Assembly (NCBI GenBank): GCA_025201765.1
Contig: MU623343.1
Coordinates: 310,001-374,000, forward strand
DNA: 64,000 nt
Source: Daldinia sp. FL1419
Lineage: Eukaryota; Ascomycota; Sordariomycetes; Xylariales; Hypoxylaceae
Reading direction: 5' to 3'
The first letter of the stretch is position 1, and every line of letters starts with the position of its first letter. Below the pieces are notes generated by a model. That model was not told the DNA's origin and ran no database searches. It saw only the letters and a program-made list of their open reading frames with translations. The position numbers and the translations under genes were made by a program. This document shows, piece by piece, positions 11,337 through 23,005 of this stretch.

Positions 11337-12849
11337 GAGAAACGCCCCCCTGTTTTTTTTTTTAGAATGCTTATTTAGATATCATGATAGCGGACGATTT
11401 GATGTTGTATGGGAATTTCTGGCATAGCGAATTATACCACCACATAAGACATGATAGATATGGGTGCGGATTGGGTGCATGCTCGCGTTGGGTTATTTGC
11501 CCTCGGGGGATTTTTTAGTATAGGTAAAACTGCTTTTGACACACTATGATAATGATATCATAAATTTCACTGTACCCCCTAGTGGGATCGTGATTGTTCA
11601 ACCGGTTGTTTGAGTGGCATTCGAAGGGCACCTTACCCCTGAAACGGCCGGTATGCGAGTCCGGGCGGTGATTAGGATCACGATTGAAAATGGCTACCTT
11701 GCTACCGAAATGGTGATCCGAGGTAATATAAAATCCTATCGTCGATCCCACGGCGCACATAGAAGACCTTTGGATACCTGTGAGTGTGAAGACACTATAC
11801 CCATTTCCTGTAACGTTATACGACACGGCGCATATCATAAGTTATTGTCTTCTAAGTTGTGGCCATGAGTCTTTTCGCCTTATAAAAGATTTGTAGAGAA
11901 GTCGGTGCCCCTGTACTAGGCGCGTCTCACCCTACATCGGTCTGTCCTGTTAAATCATGGTATAGGCAAGTTTGCATCACGATCCAGGGGCGGTACAACA
12001 ACTATGGTCCAAATATTCAAAGCCGGGGAATATAAGTTCCTATCTTTCCATCAAATAAATTGCTGGTTCTGTAAAGAGGAACCTGAAGATCTACGGGGGT
12101 GCAACAGCATATTAAAGGGAAACTGTCGGACTGTGGAAGCATTTGGACAAAGAACGCTTCTAATAGGTATGTATAGCCACATGGGTAACATACGTCTTTA
12201 AATAATAACGAAGTTGTTTCAACATTTCTTAGTTCACCTCCCGACGCAAAGAATATGTGCCTTCGGCGTATGTGTGAAGTACTTATTAGGTAGGTACTGT
12301 AAGGTAGTTAAGGATAAACATACGAGTAACTTGACAATTCATCTAGGAAACATGCGAGTAACAATACACTAGTTATAGGCTGATATAGTAACCGATTAAT
12401 ATGTAAACTAGATATTCATAAGATAAATTATAACATGGGTTTGATCTACGCAAAGTAAGTGGCTTGCCTGGCTTAGTATCTGGTGACTGGGAAATGGATG
12501 AGTTGGATCAGATACACAGTGAAATGTCTTCCCCAGTTCAAGGGTTCTTCTGTTGAATAGTGTAAAAGGTGGGATGTGAAACTAAAATCGGGATTTTGAT
12601 ATAAGAGAATATATACAGAAAAATTGAGATCCTTAGAAGTTGACATTATAGTTACCTACCTAACCTAGGTACCTATACATAGAAATCGGTCTGTTTCGAA
12701 TGTACTCTTCTGGCTCAAGTTAAAGGGTTATGTAATTCCGGGTGATGCCCTCGTACTTCATTTGGTTAGCTACCTAGGTAGGTAGGTACATATGTGTGTA
12801 GCCACGTGTGCAAGTAGTAAAATTATCTACTCTGAGAATATACTAGGAC
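11337..12849. other. intergenic region, convergent 3' ends
   Basis: About 1.5 kb between the 3' end of the LrgB-like gene and the 3' end of the prolyl isomerase gene. A T-run at 11353-11363 lies just after the upstream stop. The stretch 12655-12795 is dense in CCTAGGT/ACCTA words. Short frames at 11614-11868 and 12004-12201 have no family features and were not called. Confidence 0.55.
12655..12795. repeat. cluster of ACCTAGGT-type palindromic words
   Basis: The words ACCTAACCTAGGTACCT and ACCTAGGTAGGTAGGTAC occur about 100 bp apart. The same palindromic core recurs in most intergenic regions of this window (for example near 7922, 14529, 35417, 36699, 36732 and 49369), always outside coding exons. 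Confidence 0.6.
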
Positions 12850-13493
12850 TCAAACCAACCTCTCGATCAGATGTAGTCCACTTGCCGTCTCTACAATACC
12901 GCTCATTTGGCCTGGTTGTAGTGCAAAAGCAGCTTCTTCGAACTCCTTTTGCATGTCTCCCTTACCGAAGTATCCTAAATCTCCCCTCTTCCTGGCTGAG
13001 CTGCAGTCGCTCTCGGTCATAGCGATCTCTCCGAGCGAGACGTCACCGCTCTTAATCTTCTGCTCGTGACCCTTGATAATAGCCATTGCTTCTTCCTTTG
13101 TTCGAGTAATTTCGCTCTCGCGCCAGCTGGCAGGTCGGCGACTGTCGCGATGTTTGACTAGAAGATGGGCGGCACGGATTTTACCCTCGGGATGGGTAAC
13201 GGATGATACTTGGGACGAAGTAGAGTGGTGAGTTGCCATGTATTCCTTCAGCTTTTCGGTATCGGTGCCGGCCGGGGGCTCCCAGCGCGAGACTTTCTCG
13301 CTCGCGTTGAAATAGTAGGGGAGATTTTTGGAGTTGCTGTGGCGCACCTCCCAGTTAGGTGGCAATCCCGAGTCATCCTGACATCGGGAAAATGTTAGTG
13401 GATATTCTAATAGGTTAAATGAAAGAATGAAAGGAAAATGGGAACGGATACGCAGCTCTAATTCTTCTAGAGAGCTCGAGGCCAACTTACCAT
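12850..13493 (-). CDS. Pin1/Ess1-type peptidyl-prolyl cis-trans isomerase
   Basis: A parvulin that isomerises phospho-Ser/Thr-Pro bonds, acting in the nucleus on the RNA polymerase II tail and cell-cycle proteins in the known family. The main exon 13377-12850 encodes a WW domain (LPPNWEVRHSNSKNLPYYFN, ending SRWEPP), a short linker and a parvulin domain. The parvulin domain has the phosphate-binding basic loop (KHRDSRRPASW), the active-site cysteine region ESDCSSARKRGDLGYFG, FEEAAFALQPGQMS and the closing SGLHLI. The best start is an ATG at 13493-13491 that forms a coding exon of only that codon, followed immediately by GTAAGT and a 113-nt intron ending GTCAG at 13378. The total is 176 aa, the usual size for filamentous-fungal Pin1. 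Confidence 0.88.
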
Positions 13494-13829
13494 ATCAGCG
13501 GCGTGATACAAGGTCTACTACTCAGCTGATGAACAGCTCTTATGATCTATTCAATAATCCGCGCTTAATCGCTTAATCTAGGCTGGAGCAAATGTATATT
13601 ACAATTGGATGTATTCGTCTTGTCTAATTGTGAATGAATTGGTTGATGTTTACCTCAAGAGGGAAGCTTTTCAAGCTTAGAATTGAAGCTACAGCCTGAT
13701 AATTGAAAGCTTCATCGAAGAGCAATCCAATATCGATAGGCAACAATATAAGCTCTTCTTTTCTATTCTTCCCAAGATATAAGTAAAAGCGAGCGGCGAC
13801 GATAATTGGCGTTTAGGTGCTATGGTGCT

Positions 13830-13866
13830 GCGTGTGCTGTTGCGTGTGCTGTTGCGTGTGCTGTTG
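13830..13866. repeat. 12-bp tandem repeat, three copies
   Basis: The unit GCGTGTGCTGTT is repeated three times without mismatch, about 340 bp upstream of the prolyl isomerase start codon. Confidence 0.9.
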
Positions 13867-15396
13867 AAGTGAACACTGAAACGATGTTAGTGAGTTGCTG
13901 GGGAAGAAATGAATTGAATGCGGATCCGTAATAATAAGGGTAGTTACTTAAGTATTGTACAATACGTAACTAAGGGTACTGTTCCCTGACCTTAGGTAAG
14001 AAAGGGTCACGAGGGTGTTGTCACTGAGCGGGGCATAATGCTGACCTGACGACAGAATGAAATGAAACGTGGGGTAGTTAATACGTTAGAGTCTAATATG
14101 ATTGGTAAATTTTGAGGCTTTGTGGATCTTTAAATCATATTGTTTATTTACAGTAACTTAACTAACTATGTACACAAGTACCTACGTATCTAATCAATAT
14201 TATTTGAGGCGCCATGGGCTTCGCCCGCGGCTTCCATGACATATTGGTCTGAGTTTACTGAGATAACCCCGCAGGTGCATTCAAATTCAAGCAAGCCTTA
14301 ATTACAAAGTGCAATGTTTCCTTTATTAAGTCTAGCCCCCAAAGTCAAGTCGGCACCTTAACCCCAAGGCTACCAGCGTCGCATAGAAAGCTTTCGTAAC
14401 GACGCAAAGACCTGCAGTAGCTCCGATCAATTGCTGCGAATTGTTCGCCGAAAATATGCGGTTCTCAATCTCGAATTGCAACTAATAAGCCTCGGTCATA
14501 AGGGGTAGTCGCTGAGACTACTTACTAACCTAGGTCTTTGAGTTACTACCTTGTTTATCGACAACCTATGCATCATGCGAGGCATCGGTGGTTGCATGTG
14601 CATGGTCGCAGTGAGATTATATTATACTAACGTTAGAGACAAAGCTTAATCGGCAACGAGCAGTCCGTGCTCGTAACAGAAGTCTCGTGGTGACAGGTAC
14701 CAATGAACTCCAAGCCTACCCTGTACCCTGTCTGCCTGTGTACGTAGAGGAGGGGGGTGGACGTCTTGTAGCGCCAGAGCAGGCCACCAAGCCTTCCACG
14801 GCGGTCTGTACTTTGCACCACTTGAATCGGATCGTCCGATTCTTGCGTAATAGCTCTCATTCATTTCTACACTGACAAATAGCATGGTACATAATGAATA
14901 TGCTGTCTGTACCTCATAGTTTCCCACCTGTATAATACAAGATCGTATCGAGGCTAAGAGCGATCACCCGGCTCAAACTATAAGTTGTGTTTGACTAATA
15001 ATAAATCTCCCCAAATATCGATTCTTCCCCATTAGTAGCCTTGTTATTAGCCCTTGGCCCCTTATTGTTCGGCAGTAAAAATTATATAAACGCTTTCCCA
15101 TGCTTGTCCAACGTGCTTATATGCATGTAAGTATTTGCTGCTATTCCTGCATATCATTCCCATCGAGATTGGAACAAATATTTGTTGATTCCAAGTTTGA
15201 CTGGACAAGATATACATGAATAACCGAAGGCTAACGATATTCTGGCCCCGAGAACGGTCACTTTAATTAGTCTCGTGAGAACCGCAATGGCGCTGTTTTA
15301 CGATGTAAATCCCAAGAGAGGTAGCTTAAGTTCGATTTACTCATTCTCAATGACTCAATAGCAATATTGCTGTAGTTATAAATAGGACTACTAGAA

Positions 15397-15398
<2 letters not shown>

Positions 15399-15435
<37 letters not shown>
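15399..15435. repeat. 37-nt poly(A) tract
   Basis: An uninterrupted run of A in a gene-free region. It could mark the tail of an old retroposed copy or be a simple homopolymer; no flanking target-site duplication was recognised. Confidence 0.9.
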
Positions 15436-15438
<3 letters not shown>

Positions 15439-16974
15439 ATTCGATTAGGTAGGTATGCATGTCCATAGGGTTGCATTATCAAGCTCGAGCTCTTCATAAG
15501 GTGATGAAGATCTTTTCATGCTCTTCGATCTCATCCCCAAACGCTGCCCCTAAGTTCCAGTCTCTCTACCTCCCTATACGATTTAAATGTGCACTACTAC
15601 GGGACTGTTCACCATGATTTCAGGTGATGAGTACAGGGTAAGTATTGCGTATAAAGAGAATTTTTGTAAGTTAACCTGCTTTACAGGCTAGAGAAGTTAT
15701 GTCAATATCACTTGGTCCACCTTACGAGATACCCTCATGCATATACTCATATATATGTCTACATAGATTCTAAGTCCTGCGGTATGATAGGTAGGTAGTT
15801 ATTGTATCCTCAAACAATAGTCTGGCCCCCTTTTTGTTCTTTAGTACGGTAAGGAACGTACCTAGAGTCGAAACTCAGCAAGGTATAAACTACCTCAGCG
15901 GGTGCTAGATAAGTCATTCCATCGACATCCCTCAAGCTTCTGTTAGTTCCTGATGTATCAATCCTTGAATTAATCAGAGACATCATAGATCCGAGGACTG
16001 GAAGTTAGATAACGCCAGACAGCAGATTCGTCTTACTATAAATGAGACTTTACTATATATCCATTGCGAAGAACAGCCTAGTCGTATACCTACATGTAAG
16101 TAAACATTCGTTAAGCACTTAAAGTTGTTCTAGCTTGCATCATAGTAATGATTAGAATATACAGGGGAGAGATCGTTACCTACCTGGGTAACTATACTGG
16201 TAACTTACTTGCCTAGATAGTCTCAGCCGGGCCTCCTTATAGTTCAACGGACTCATGTTCCCTTCGCACTCCTACCCTCGTAAACTACTTCGAGTCCGGT
16301 AATTGCTATGAGCGCATAGCCGGCTGTTTAAAATGAATATCTAGGTGTAGCGACAATCCCACAAAGCATCCATTATCATAAATTGTAGAGCAAGATTGCT
16401 GATTGTGAAATACTAGTAATTCACTAGGTATATAAGTATGATCGTGTTGGGTGAAACACGACCTATTCATTGATGAACAACCCTTTAGGGGCTCTCACAA
16501 GGGTTATGGATGACTACTCTTACGGCGCAGTCCACTTCACTTAGACGCCCTTCTGCATAGCATTCATTTCCATTCAAATAATAAACTGATAATTTTCCTC
16601 ACTCTCGACCTCCGCCAACATGACAGTCTAGACGTCGTTATGGCATACAAGTATAGCACTAACGTGCTCAGGTATCATGGAAATAGCAATAGACAATAAA
16701 ACCCCTTGGCGCCGTGCTGATGCAATATCGATATCCAATATCCAATCCTCTATTTTAGGTAGGTAACCATTAATGATATATACGAATTAAACCGGGGGGG
16801 TATTCGATTAGCCATCCTCACCAGATATACTTCAAATTGTATATACAATTGCTCAACGCAGGTGTGTGTGATCGATGCTTCCTGGTAGTTCCGCCGGGGG
16901 GTTTCTTTGCGAATCAGGGGCCTCACTACTTCATATTAGACTCGAAAGCTTCAAATATTATGGCTCGGGTATCC

Positions 16975-18103
16975 TTACAATAATGGGTATTGTTCATGCC
17001 CCGGGAAAGGAGGACTAGCAGGAGCGTACGGTGGAAATCCAGGGCTTGGATGGCCCAAGTACGAGTTATGCGGGCTCCCTATTTGAGAACTTCTGGCTCC
17101 TGGACTTGATGCCCGATAGGGATCCGCGTACGACGGGGCATAAGGAGAGCCCATGGGGGTACTCTTGGCGCCATAATCGTTGTAGTTTGCTTCAACTATT
17201 TCTGGCGGCGCGGTGTTCATTAACTTGCTTCGTCGGTATCCCTTTTCGATTCCTCCCTTCCTACCGCAAAAATAGACTAGGGCAATAATAGCGGCGATGA
17301 CGGCAACACCCCCGACGGCAATACCCGCGATAGCCCCACCTGATAGCGATACTCCCCCAGATCCGGATGAATCGCCAGATGTTGGATCCTTATCTGATCC
17401 CGGTGTGCTGGACGATTCGTCCGGGAATTCTTCACCAGGACTTAACTGAAACGTCGAGTTGGCGACAAATTCCTTTTGAATATCCAAGGTAAATGTTGCG
17501 TTCTTCAGACAGGTTAGACATGACTATTGTTGACACGGCGGGTGGGTATCGGAAGCATACCGGATTAATGACGCCAACCATTTTCCAATTAATACAAGAA
17601 TCAGGCGCAGAGCTTTCAATAGTATTATTAGTATCGCAATTGGATCTTGGGAATCTCGGTTACACTTACCAATAGAAAAATACTGGGTCGGTACTGTTTA
17701 CTTTCAAGTCCCATGTGGGAATTGGGTCTTGTAAAGTATCTTGTTCTATAGGACCGCTGAAGAAGCTTTCAGCGGGGTCATTGGTCAACTCCCATGGTAT
17801 ACAGGGCTTCTTGAAGTCCGCTCGGACGACCGAGTGATTTTTAGGGTAGAAGTTGAACCCTAAGAATTACATGTTAAAAGCACTACTCTTGCCGAAATCT
17901 TTCTTCCACTTACGTATTATGTCGCCGGGATTCGCCTTTATCGTATCGGGTTGAAAGTCATGCTGTAATCCGACCCGGACAGTATGTGTGACCGCCTCGT
18001 CCGTCTCAGTAGTTGTGGGCTCGTCCCCTCTTGCGATTTTCGTCTGAGCGTAGACGGACGAGAACCCAGTCGCCGCGGCTATCAGTAGGAAAAGGGACTT
18101 CAT
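16975..18103 (-). CDS. extracellular cupredoxin-like protein with C-terminal membrane anchor
   Basis: Four exons, 18103-17914, 17859-17670, 17612-17561 and 17502-16975, give 319 aa in consistent phase. A signal peptide (MKSLFLLIAAATGFSSVYAQ) is followed by a cupredoxin-like fold: HTVRVGLQHDFQPDTIKANPGDII, then NHSVVRADFKKPCIPW, FFSGPI and a FYCSAPDSC...MVGVINP segment carrying cysteines as in fungal extracellular serine-rich proteins. A Ser/Gly-rich stalk (SSSTPGSDKDPTSGDSSGSG) leads to one transmembrane helix (AIAGIAVGGVAVIAAIIALVYF, about residue 190) and a basic, Pro/Tyr-rich cytosolic tail. The second cysteine-containing motif is assembled across introns 2 and 3. Copper binding is not certain, since several fungal members lack full ligands. 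A cell-surface role is inferred. Confidence 0.8.
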
Positions 18104-19484
18104 GGCGATTGTAGTCCTAGCTTTTTACGAAGCCGGGAAATTTTGCAAAAAGAAAACAAGTTAGAATTCGGGAATATGAAGGTAAAAAAGAAAACAGAAC
18201 TGGAGAGGCCCAGGGTGGTAAGTGACAGCCGCTGCCACGCATGGATGGCAGCTTGTTGGATTGGCACGTTCCATGTGGAGAGCTACAAGCCTCTTCGTCC
18301 TATTTCGTGTTCTCCCTTAGGTAAAAGCGACATCGAGTTAGAACCCAAGCAGGTGAATGGTCACTAAAGGAACAATGCGTCGTTGGGGCTGCACGAAGTT
18401 GGGCTACTATATTCCTTGGCTTAACTTGGCTAACTTGGCTTGCATAGTTGCATAGCTTGCACAGCTTGCATGCCCAAACTAAACCAATAAGGCAAACTCT
18501 TGGTCTGTGTTGGTTAGTTTACTCAGCCCAGCGGCGCCATTGTCAATTTTCAAGTCATTTTGAAATAGACGTGATAGGTCAGCTCAGCCTTGTATTATGG
18601 AGATACTAGGAATCTCTGTAAGCGCTAAGGATCAACAAGGCTGATGATGGACTAACTAGTTGGAAAGCTACCAAGAATTTGCTGATAATATCGTCTAATG
18701 TGCTAAAATTGGGAGCACGTATCTTTGTCAGCTGTTGCGTTCCTTCGACATATCTCCATAATATCCAAAGAACTATCAGCACTGATCAAAGTATAAATGT
18801 CAATAACTAGGTACCTGTTAGGCACTTATAAACTTAATTTTTATGTATTGGCAAACATCATTTCCTAGAAAGTCACAGATCCTACATACTCCATGACATA
18901 GAGTTATCACCTTGCTCGCGAGCTAGGGGCCATCTCACGCTGGCTGGCGGTCACGAGAAGTGGGAAGCAGTAGATGGTATATTGCCATCAGCAAACTCTA
19001 AGCCATACGTACCTACATATATCTACGCTATAAATATAGCGCTTCCTATAAATCGGACGAATTTTCATCTGCGTTTTGGGTTTTGTCGGTTTTGCACTAA
19101 TGGGCCACCGTAGTTATGGCTTTTATTTTGCAATGCCAACTACATGTCGAGTTTGGGCGAGTTATGCTAGATGTCTGAGCCTATCTACGTTGAGTGGTAG
19201 ATCCAAGTATTTGAGGTAGAAATATAGTAAGCTGTAGAAGTGATGGCTGCTCTAAAAGGGAGACCTTAGCCGGGTATCCAGGAATATCGGCTAAAATTGG
19301 GGAAAGAGCAGAACTCTACCTAAGTTAGATAGCAACGGGAATGGGAGCAGATGGCTGGTTCTAATCCGGTCCATAACAGCCTCGGGTTAGGGTTGAGATT
19401 ACTGAGCACATATTGTAGTCCAAGCTCTTGAGTTCACAAGCAAAGAACAAATTGTATCTTTGGGTTGAATCAATACTATATATG
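18104..19484. other. intergenic region, no gene seen
   Basis: Upstream of the cupredoxin-like gene and downstream of the FunK1 kinase. A local run of CTTGGC/CTTGCA near-repeats lies at about 18415-18475. No convincing coding sequence was found. Confidence 0.55.
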
Positions 19485-21866
19485 CTATGCGTCCGATAAA
19501 GCCTTACTAGCCTCACGAAGGATCCCTGTCATTGAGGAATACAAACCTATATCTTCTCGTTTCCACCTACCACCACCTGGGAACACTAGTCTCCGTAACT
19601 TGCTCACCCAAGGGATTAAGGGCTCGTAATATATAGTGAAAAACTCTGTCATGGTCTTGCGAAAAAGTTCCTCATCAGAGACTGTGCCCAGCTTGAGCTT
19701 CGCTAACACTTCCGTATCAGCAACATTCCATTCGTCAAAGTGTCGCACAACTCTTCCGTCACCTGGTCCCTCGTAGTGAACACATATCCAGAACAGCACC
19801 CAGAAGAATGACTCAAGATCGTGCATGAAAGAATGTTGCTCGCCAAGAAGGGCCCCAATCGCCATGAAGGCTCTAGTTCCCGTCTTTCCTTTCGCTCCCG
19901 AGACACCTTCTCGCTGTTCTTTGATAGCAAGGTCTAGATCAATTAAGAATGAGGGCCAGGATGCGTTATTGTTGTCTTCATTGATCATGAGATTGTTGAT
20001 AGAGATGTCCCTGTGAAGGAAGCCAGCCTTGTGCAGAGACTCGTGCCCCTTTATGCAGCCCTCGAGCCCACGGAGCAGAGCTGCTCGAGAGCTTGCCTTA
20101 TAGATTGGTTCCCCGAAATCGCGGAGGATAACCCGGCGGTGCACTCGATTCGGCAGAGGACTACCAGCTAGCTTGGTCGGAGAAGCGGAACAGGATCTTT
20201 TGCTTGGCGGTAGAGGAGCGCCAGTCTGGCTCGATGACCGTTTTACCCCGGCAGTACTGCGACCTTTCCATGGAGTAGCTATACTTGTATTTCGTGACAT
20301 CGCAGCGCGTCCAGCTCGGTAATTCTCCGCAGTTGTGACATCTAACCCCTTCCGCACATTGCTCTGAATATCGTCATCCAGGCTGCCGACTTGAACAGTC
20401 TCGTGGTGATAATACCGGGCCACATTGACCACCCCTCGGTCGGTCGCCTCTCTTAGTAGTTCACCCTCTTCCTCACGTTCCGTATACTGCCATGAGTCCT
20501 TAATGACAAATGTCGTCTGTGGATCTGCCTCGCAATAGGCTTTCCAGCAAGTCGTCGCCCGGCCGGCTATGCAAGGTGCGCGCTTCATACGCTTGTCGAT
20601 AACCAGGCGCTCTATCCTGTCGTCGCGTTTAATTTCCATATATCGTTCACCGCCAGATGTTATGATGGTAGGATCGAACCCAAGCTGCTCCTCAGTCATC
20701 CACAGAAATCCCAGTATCGTAGTTACAAACTGTAGGCCATCTGTATTGATATCGAATTGCTTAGACGCGATACCCCCTAGGCGATCAAACTCCCATATCC
20801 TCATGAGAGATCCACAGATTGTGAAGCCCAAAACGAAGCGACGAGTGTATTGAGCTGCGAGCACCTCTCTGGCATATCTTCCTAGATCAAGCCATGCTTC
20901 CGAAGCTTTGTCGGCAGACGGGTTGCTCTTCAGTTCACCTGGCACGAGGATCTGGGACCAGTGGCATCTCGAGTCTTTCCTAGCCTTTGAGTCGTTTACA
21001 AAACCGACATCCATCTTGCGTTTTGCGATAGAACCATCGATCGGCTCATTAGGCCTCGCTAATGGTCTCCGCTGACGTACGGGGTTTGACTTATAAGCCT
21101 CCGCAAATGTCGACAGCCTCTCATTGAAGCCCGCAAGCCAATTCAGCACATCATCCTGGTTTGCGTCCTTTGGCCATCCCGTCCAACCGTCGTGAAAGAG
21201 TGGATCACTGCCTTTCATACACTGCTTGAAAAAAGCCTCGGACGCTGTTTCGAGGTCGGCCACATCGCCAAAGTAGGTCTGGTGGAAGTCGTGGAGCCCG
21301 ACATACATAGGGCCAAGCTCCTCCCTGAGCACATCGTCCACGTATTTGCGGTGTTCCGACGAGTTCGCGAAGCTGCTCGTGTTGTGGAGCCACGGGGTCT
21401 GTTGGAGCGAGGAGGCTACAGGCCGGGGAGGTGGAGTCGATTCTGTGACAGCGTTATAGACCTGATCCCAGATCTCGCTGTCCGCTTTATTGGTGAGGAC
21501 GACACTGAGGAGGGGTCGGATACGGTCGAAATCGAAGTTTTCGGACGCGACAGCGGAAATGAGTCTCAAGAGATCGCTTTGGAGAGTGGTATGGCCAATC
21601 TTTGAGAAGAGCAGAGTTGCAACAGGCAAGTTTTGTAGTGAGACTAGAAGAGGGAGTGAGAGACTTCTCAGATCTGCCTGCCTGTTAGTCGAGCACCAAA
21701 ACACATAATGAATTAAGTTACCTGTCTGGCCAAGGTGATCAAGTGCGTCTGGAGTGCTGGAGATGTTCCTTGACTGACATATTGAGTTGAATGATGTATG
21801 GAAGAAATCGAGCTCTTTCCCGATAGGATTGCCTTTGATGGTCTCTGACCGAGTTTGATCTGCCAT
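19485..21866 (-). CDS. FunK1-family protein kinase
   Basis: A fungal-specific serine/threonine kinase-like protein of the FunK1 group. The best model starts at ATG 21866 (CACCATGGCA context), has a 48-nt intron 21721-21674 (GTAACT...GGCAG) and ends at 19485, giving 777 aa. Without splicing the frame remains open but inserts 16 hydrophobic/aromatic residues. An in-frame ATG at 21920 is an alternative start. The long N-terminal domain contains LVPGELKSNP (the FunK1 hallmark) and CGSLMRIWEFDRLGG. The kinase core has HRDISINNLM near residue 600 and a DLDLA motif replacing the classical DFG near residue 624, with GTRAFMAIG as activation segment and HDLESFFWVLFWIC typical of the family. A Ser/Pro-rich insert precedes the catalytic loop. 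Such genes are expanded in many fungi; the cellular role is unknown. Confidence 0.88.
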   Translation of the reverse strand: MADQTRSETIKGNPIGKELDFFHTSFNSICQSRNISSTPDALDHLGQTGNLIHYVFWCSTNRQADLRSLSLPLLVSLQNLPVATLLFSKIGHTTLQSDLLRLISAVASENFDFDRIRPLLSVVLTNKADSEIWDQVYNAVTESTPPPRPVASSLQQTPWLHNTSSFANSSEHRKYVDDVLREELGPMYVGLHDFHQTYFGDVADLETASEAFFKQCMKGSDPLFHDGWTGWPKDANQDDVLNWLAGFNERLSTFAEAYKSNPVRQRRPLARPNEPIDGSIAKRKMDVGFVNDSKARKDSRCHWSQILVPGELKSNPSADKASEAWLDLGRYAREVLAAQYTRRFVLGFTICGSLMRIWEFDRLGGIASKQFDINTDGLQFVTTILGFLWMTEEQLGFDPTIITSGGERYMEIKRDDRIERLVIDKRMKRAPCIAGRATTCWKAYCEADPQTTFVIKDSWQYTEREEEGELLREATDRGVVNVARYYHHETVQVGSLDDDIQSNVRKGLDVTTAENYRAGRAAMSRNTSIATPWKGRSTAGVKRSSSQTGAPLPPSKRSCSASPTKLAGSPLPNRVHRRVILRDFGEPIYKASSRAALLRGLEGCIKGHESLHKAGFLHRDISINNLMINEDNNNASWPSFLIDLDLAIKEQREGVSGAKGKTGTRAFMAIGALLGEQHSFMHDLESFFWVLFWICVHYEGPGDGRVVRHFDEWNVADTEVLAKLKLGTVSDEELFRKTMTEFFTIYYEPLIPWVSKLRRLVFPGGGRWKREDIGLYSSMTGILREASKALSDA

Positions 21867-23005
21867 GGTGGGTGCATATACATTTCCAAAAGCATCGGAA
21901 GAGGTTGCGTTTTGTCGCATTTCTGGCTCAGCAAATTCCCAGCCACCCACCAGCCACCCACCTAGCCACACCGGAACAACGACGGCGCCGAGGGCCGGTG
22001 CGTTTATCCAATCACAGGTACTTAGTACCTAGTAACTGACCTTCGTTGAATACCTGTCTAGTAAGCTCCTAGCTTAGCGTCTCAGACAGCCAAGTCCCTT
22101 CCCGTAGTTGGCTAAGACAACAACTGCTGGAATTTCCGTCTCGACAGCGAAAGAGTCGTGTAAGGAGGGAAGCCGATTTGGAGCGAGCGACAACGGATGT
22201 CGGACACAAAGAGACGAGGAGGAGATGGAGGAGGAAATGGACAAAAGGGCATCCGATTTTCATTGGAAAGCAACCGAATTTGAAGGCTATGGAGGACGAA
22301 AGCAGCCACCAACGCTCCTTTGAAGCTCGATCCACGACAGATGAGCGCTAGATACGCCTACAGTGGTAGACAGCACTACGCCATTTACTCGGAATGCGCA
22401 TCTGCCTATGGGAGAGCTATCATGCGGCGAATGATGTGCCGAGTCCAGTTTCAGGGGACCGTAATCCATCCATTATGCCTGGTAGTCCCGAAGAAGCGTG
22501 GAGTGATGCTGTTGTATTCCTCAATTATTGCCATACTACCTATCGATACCTGGACCTCAAGCACTTCTCGAAACATTGGATTTCAGGGTCCAGTTGATAA
22601 AGTTATATAGTATGCTTACCTCCCTTATAGGTATCTAGCCCCGTCGTAATGAAACCCACAGTTAACCTGTTACCTGACTCTGTTGGTATATCATCGCCGC
22701 CGCGAGTGAAAGCGAAGAGGCCTACATAAATGAGCCAAAATCATTTGCCTTAGGTTAGGTACTGAGAATAATGATAGCTGACATGAATAGCTTTTAATGA
22801 CCCCTTCAGCCCCTTTTCAAAGTTACGGCACTCACGTGTACATGTACATGGACCGTGCACACTTACCCTCTGACTTGATTTAATAAACTTTGGATTAGTC
22901 AATTTGTATTTTCCTCATTTGTTAAACTCTTGATGGGATTTCAGGAGTCTCTACGCTACATCAATTCCACCTGCATAAAATTGAGTATCACTCCCTTGTG
23001 CTAAA
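21867..23005. other. divergent intergenic region
   Basis: About 1.1 kb between the FunK1 kinase and the EVE-domain gene, which point away from each other. Frames at 22108-22610 on both strands overlap one another and show no family features; they were not called. Promoter elements of both genes must lie here. Confidence 0.5.

Larger units (their letters stand above)
13494..16974. other. 3.5 kb gene-poor region
   Basis: No supported gene. Contents noted: a 12-bp tandem repeat at 13830-13866, a 37-nt A tract at 15399-15435, and many ACCTA/TAGGT words. Frames around 14633-14927 are open on both strands but without family resemblance. The region reads as ordinary non-coding or decayed DNA. Confidence 0.55.

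Noticed and set aside
11614..12201. Two plus-strand frames (84 and 65 codons) between the LrgB-like and Pin1 genes
   Set aside because: No family features, unusual residue composition and no plausible joining intron; treated as chance.
14633..14927. Minus-strand frames near a Trp/Pro-rich peptide
   Set aside because: The longest lacks an ATG at its start, two frames compete over the same DNA, and no homology is recognisable.
22108..22610. Frames on both strands upstream of the EVE-domain gene
   Set aside because: They overlap antisense to one another and give no recognisable protein; more likely promoter DNA.
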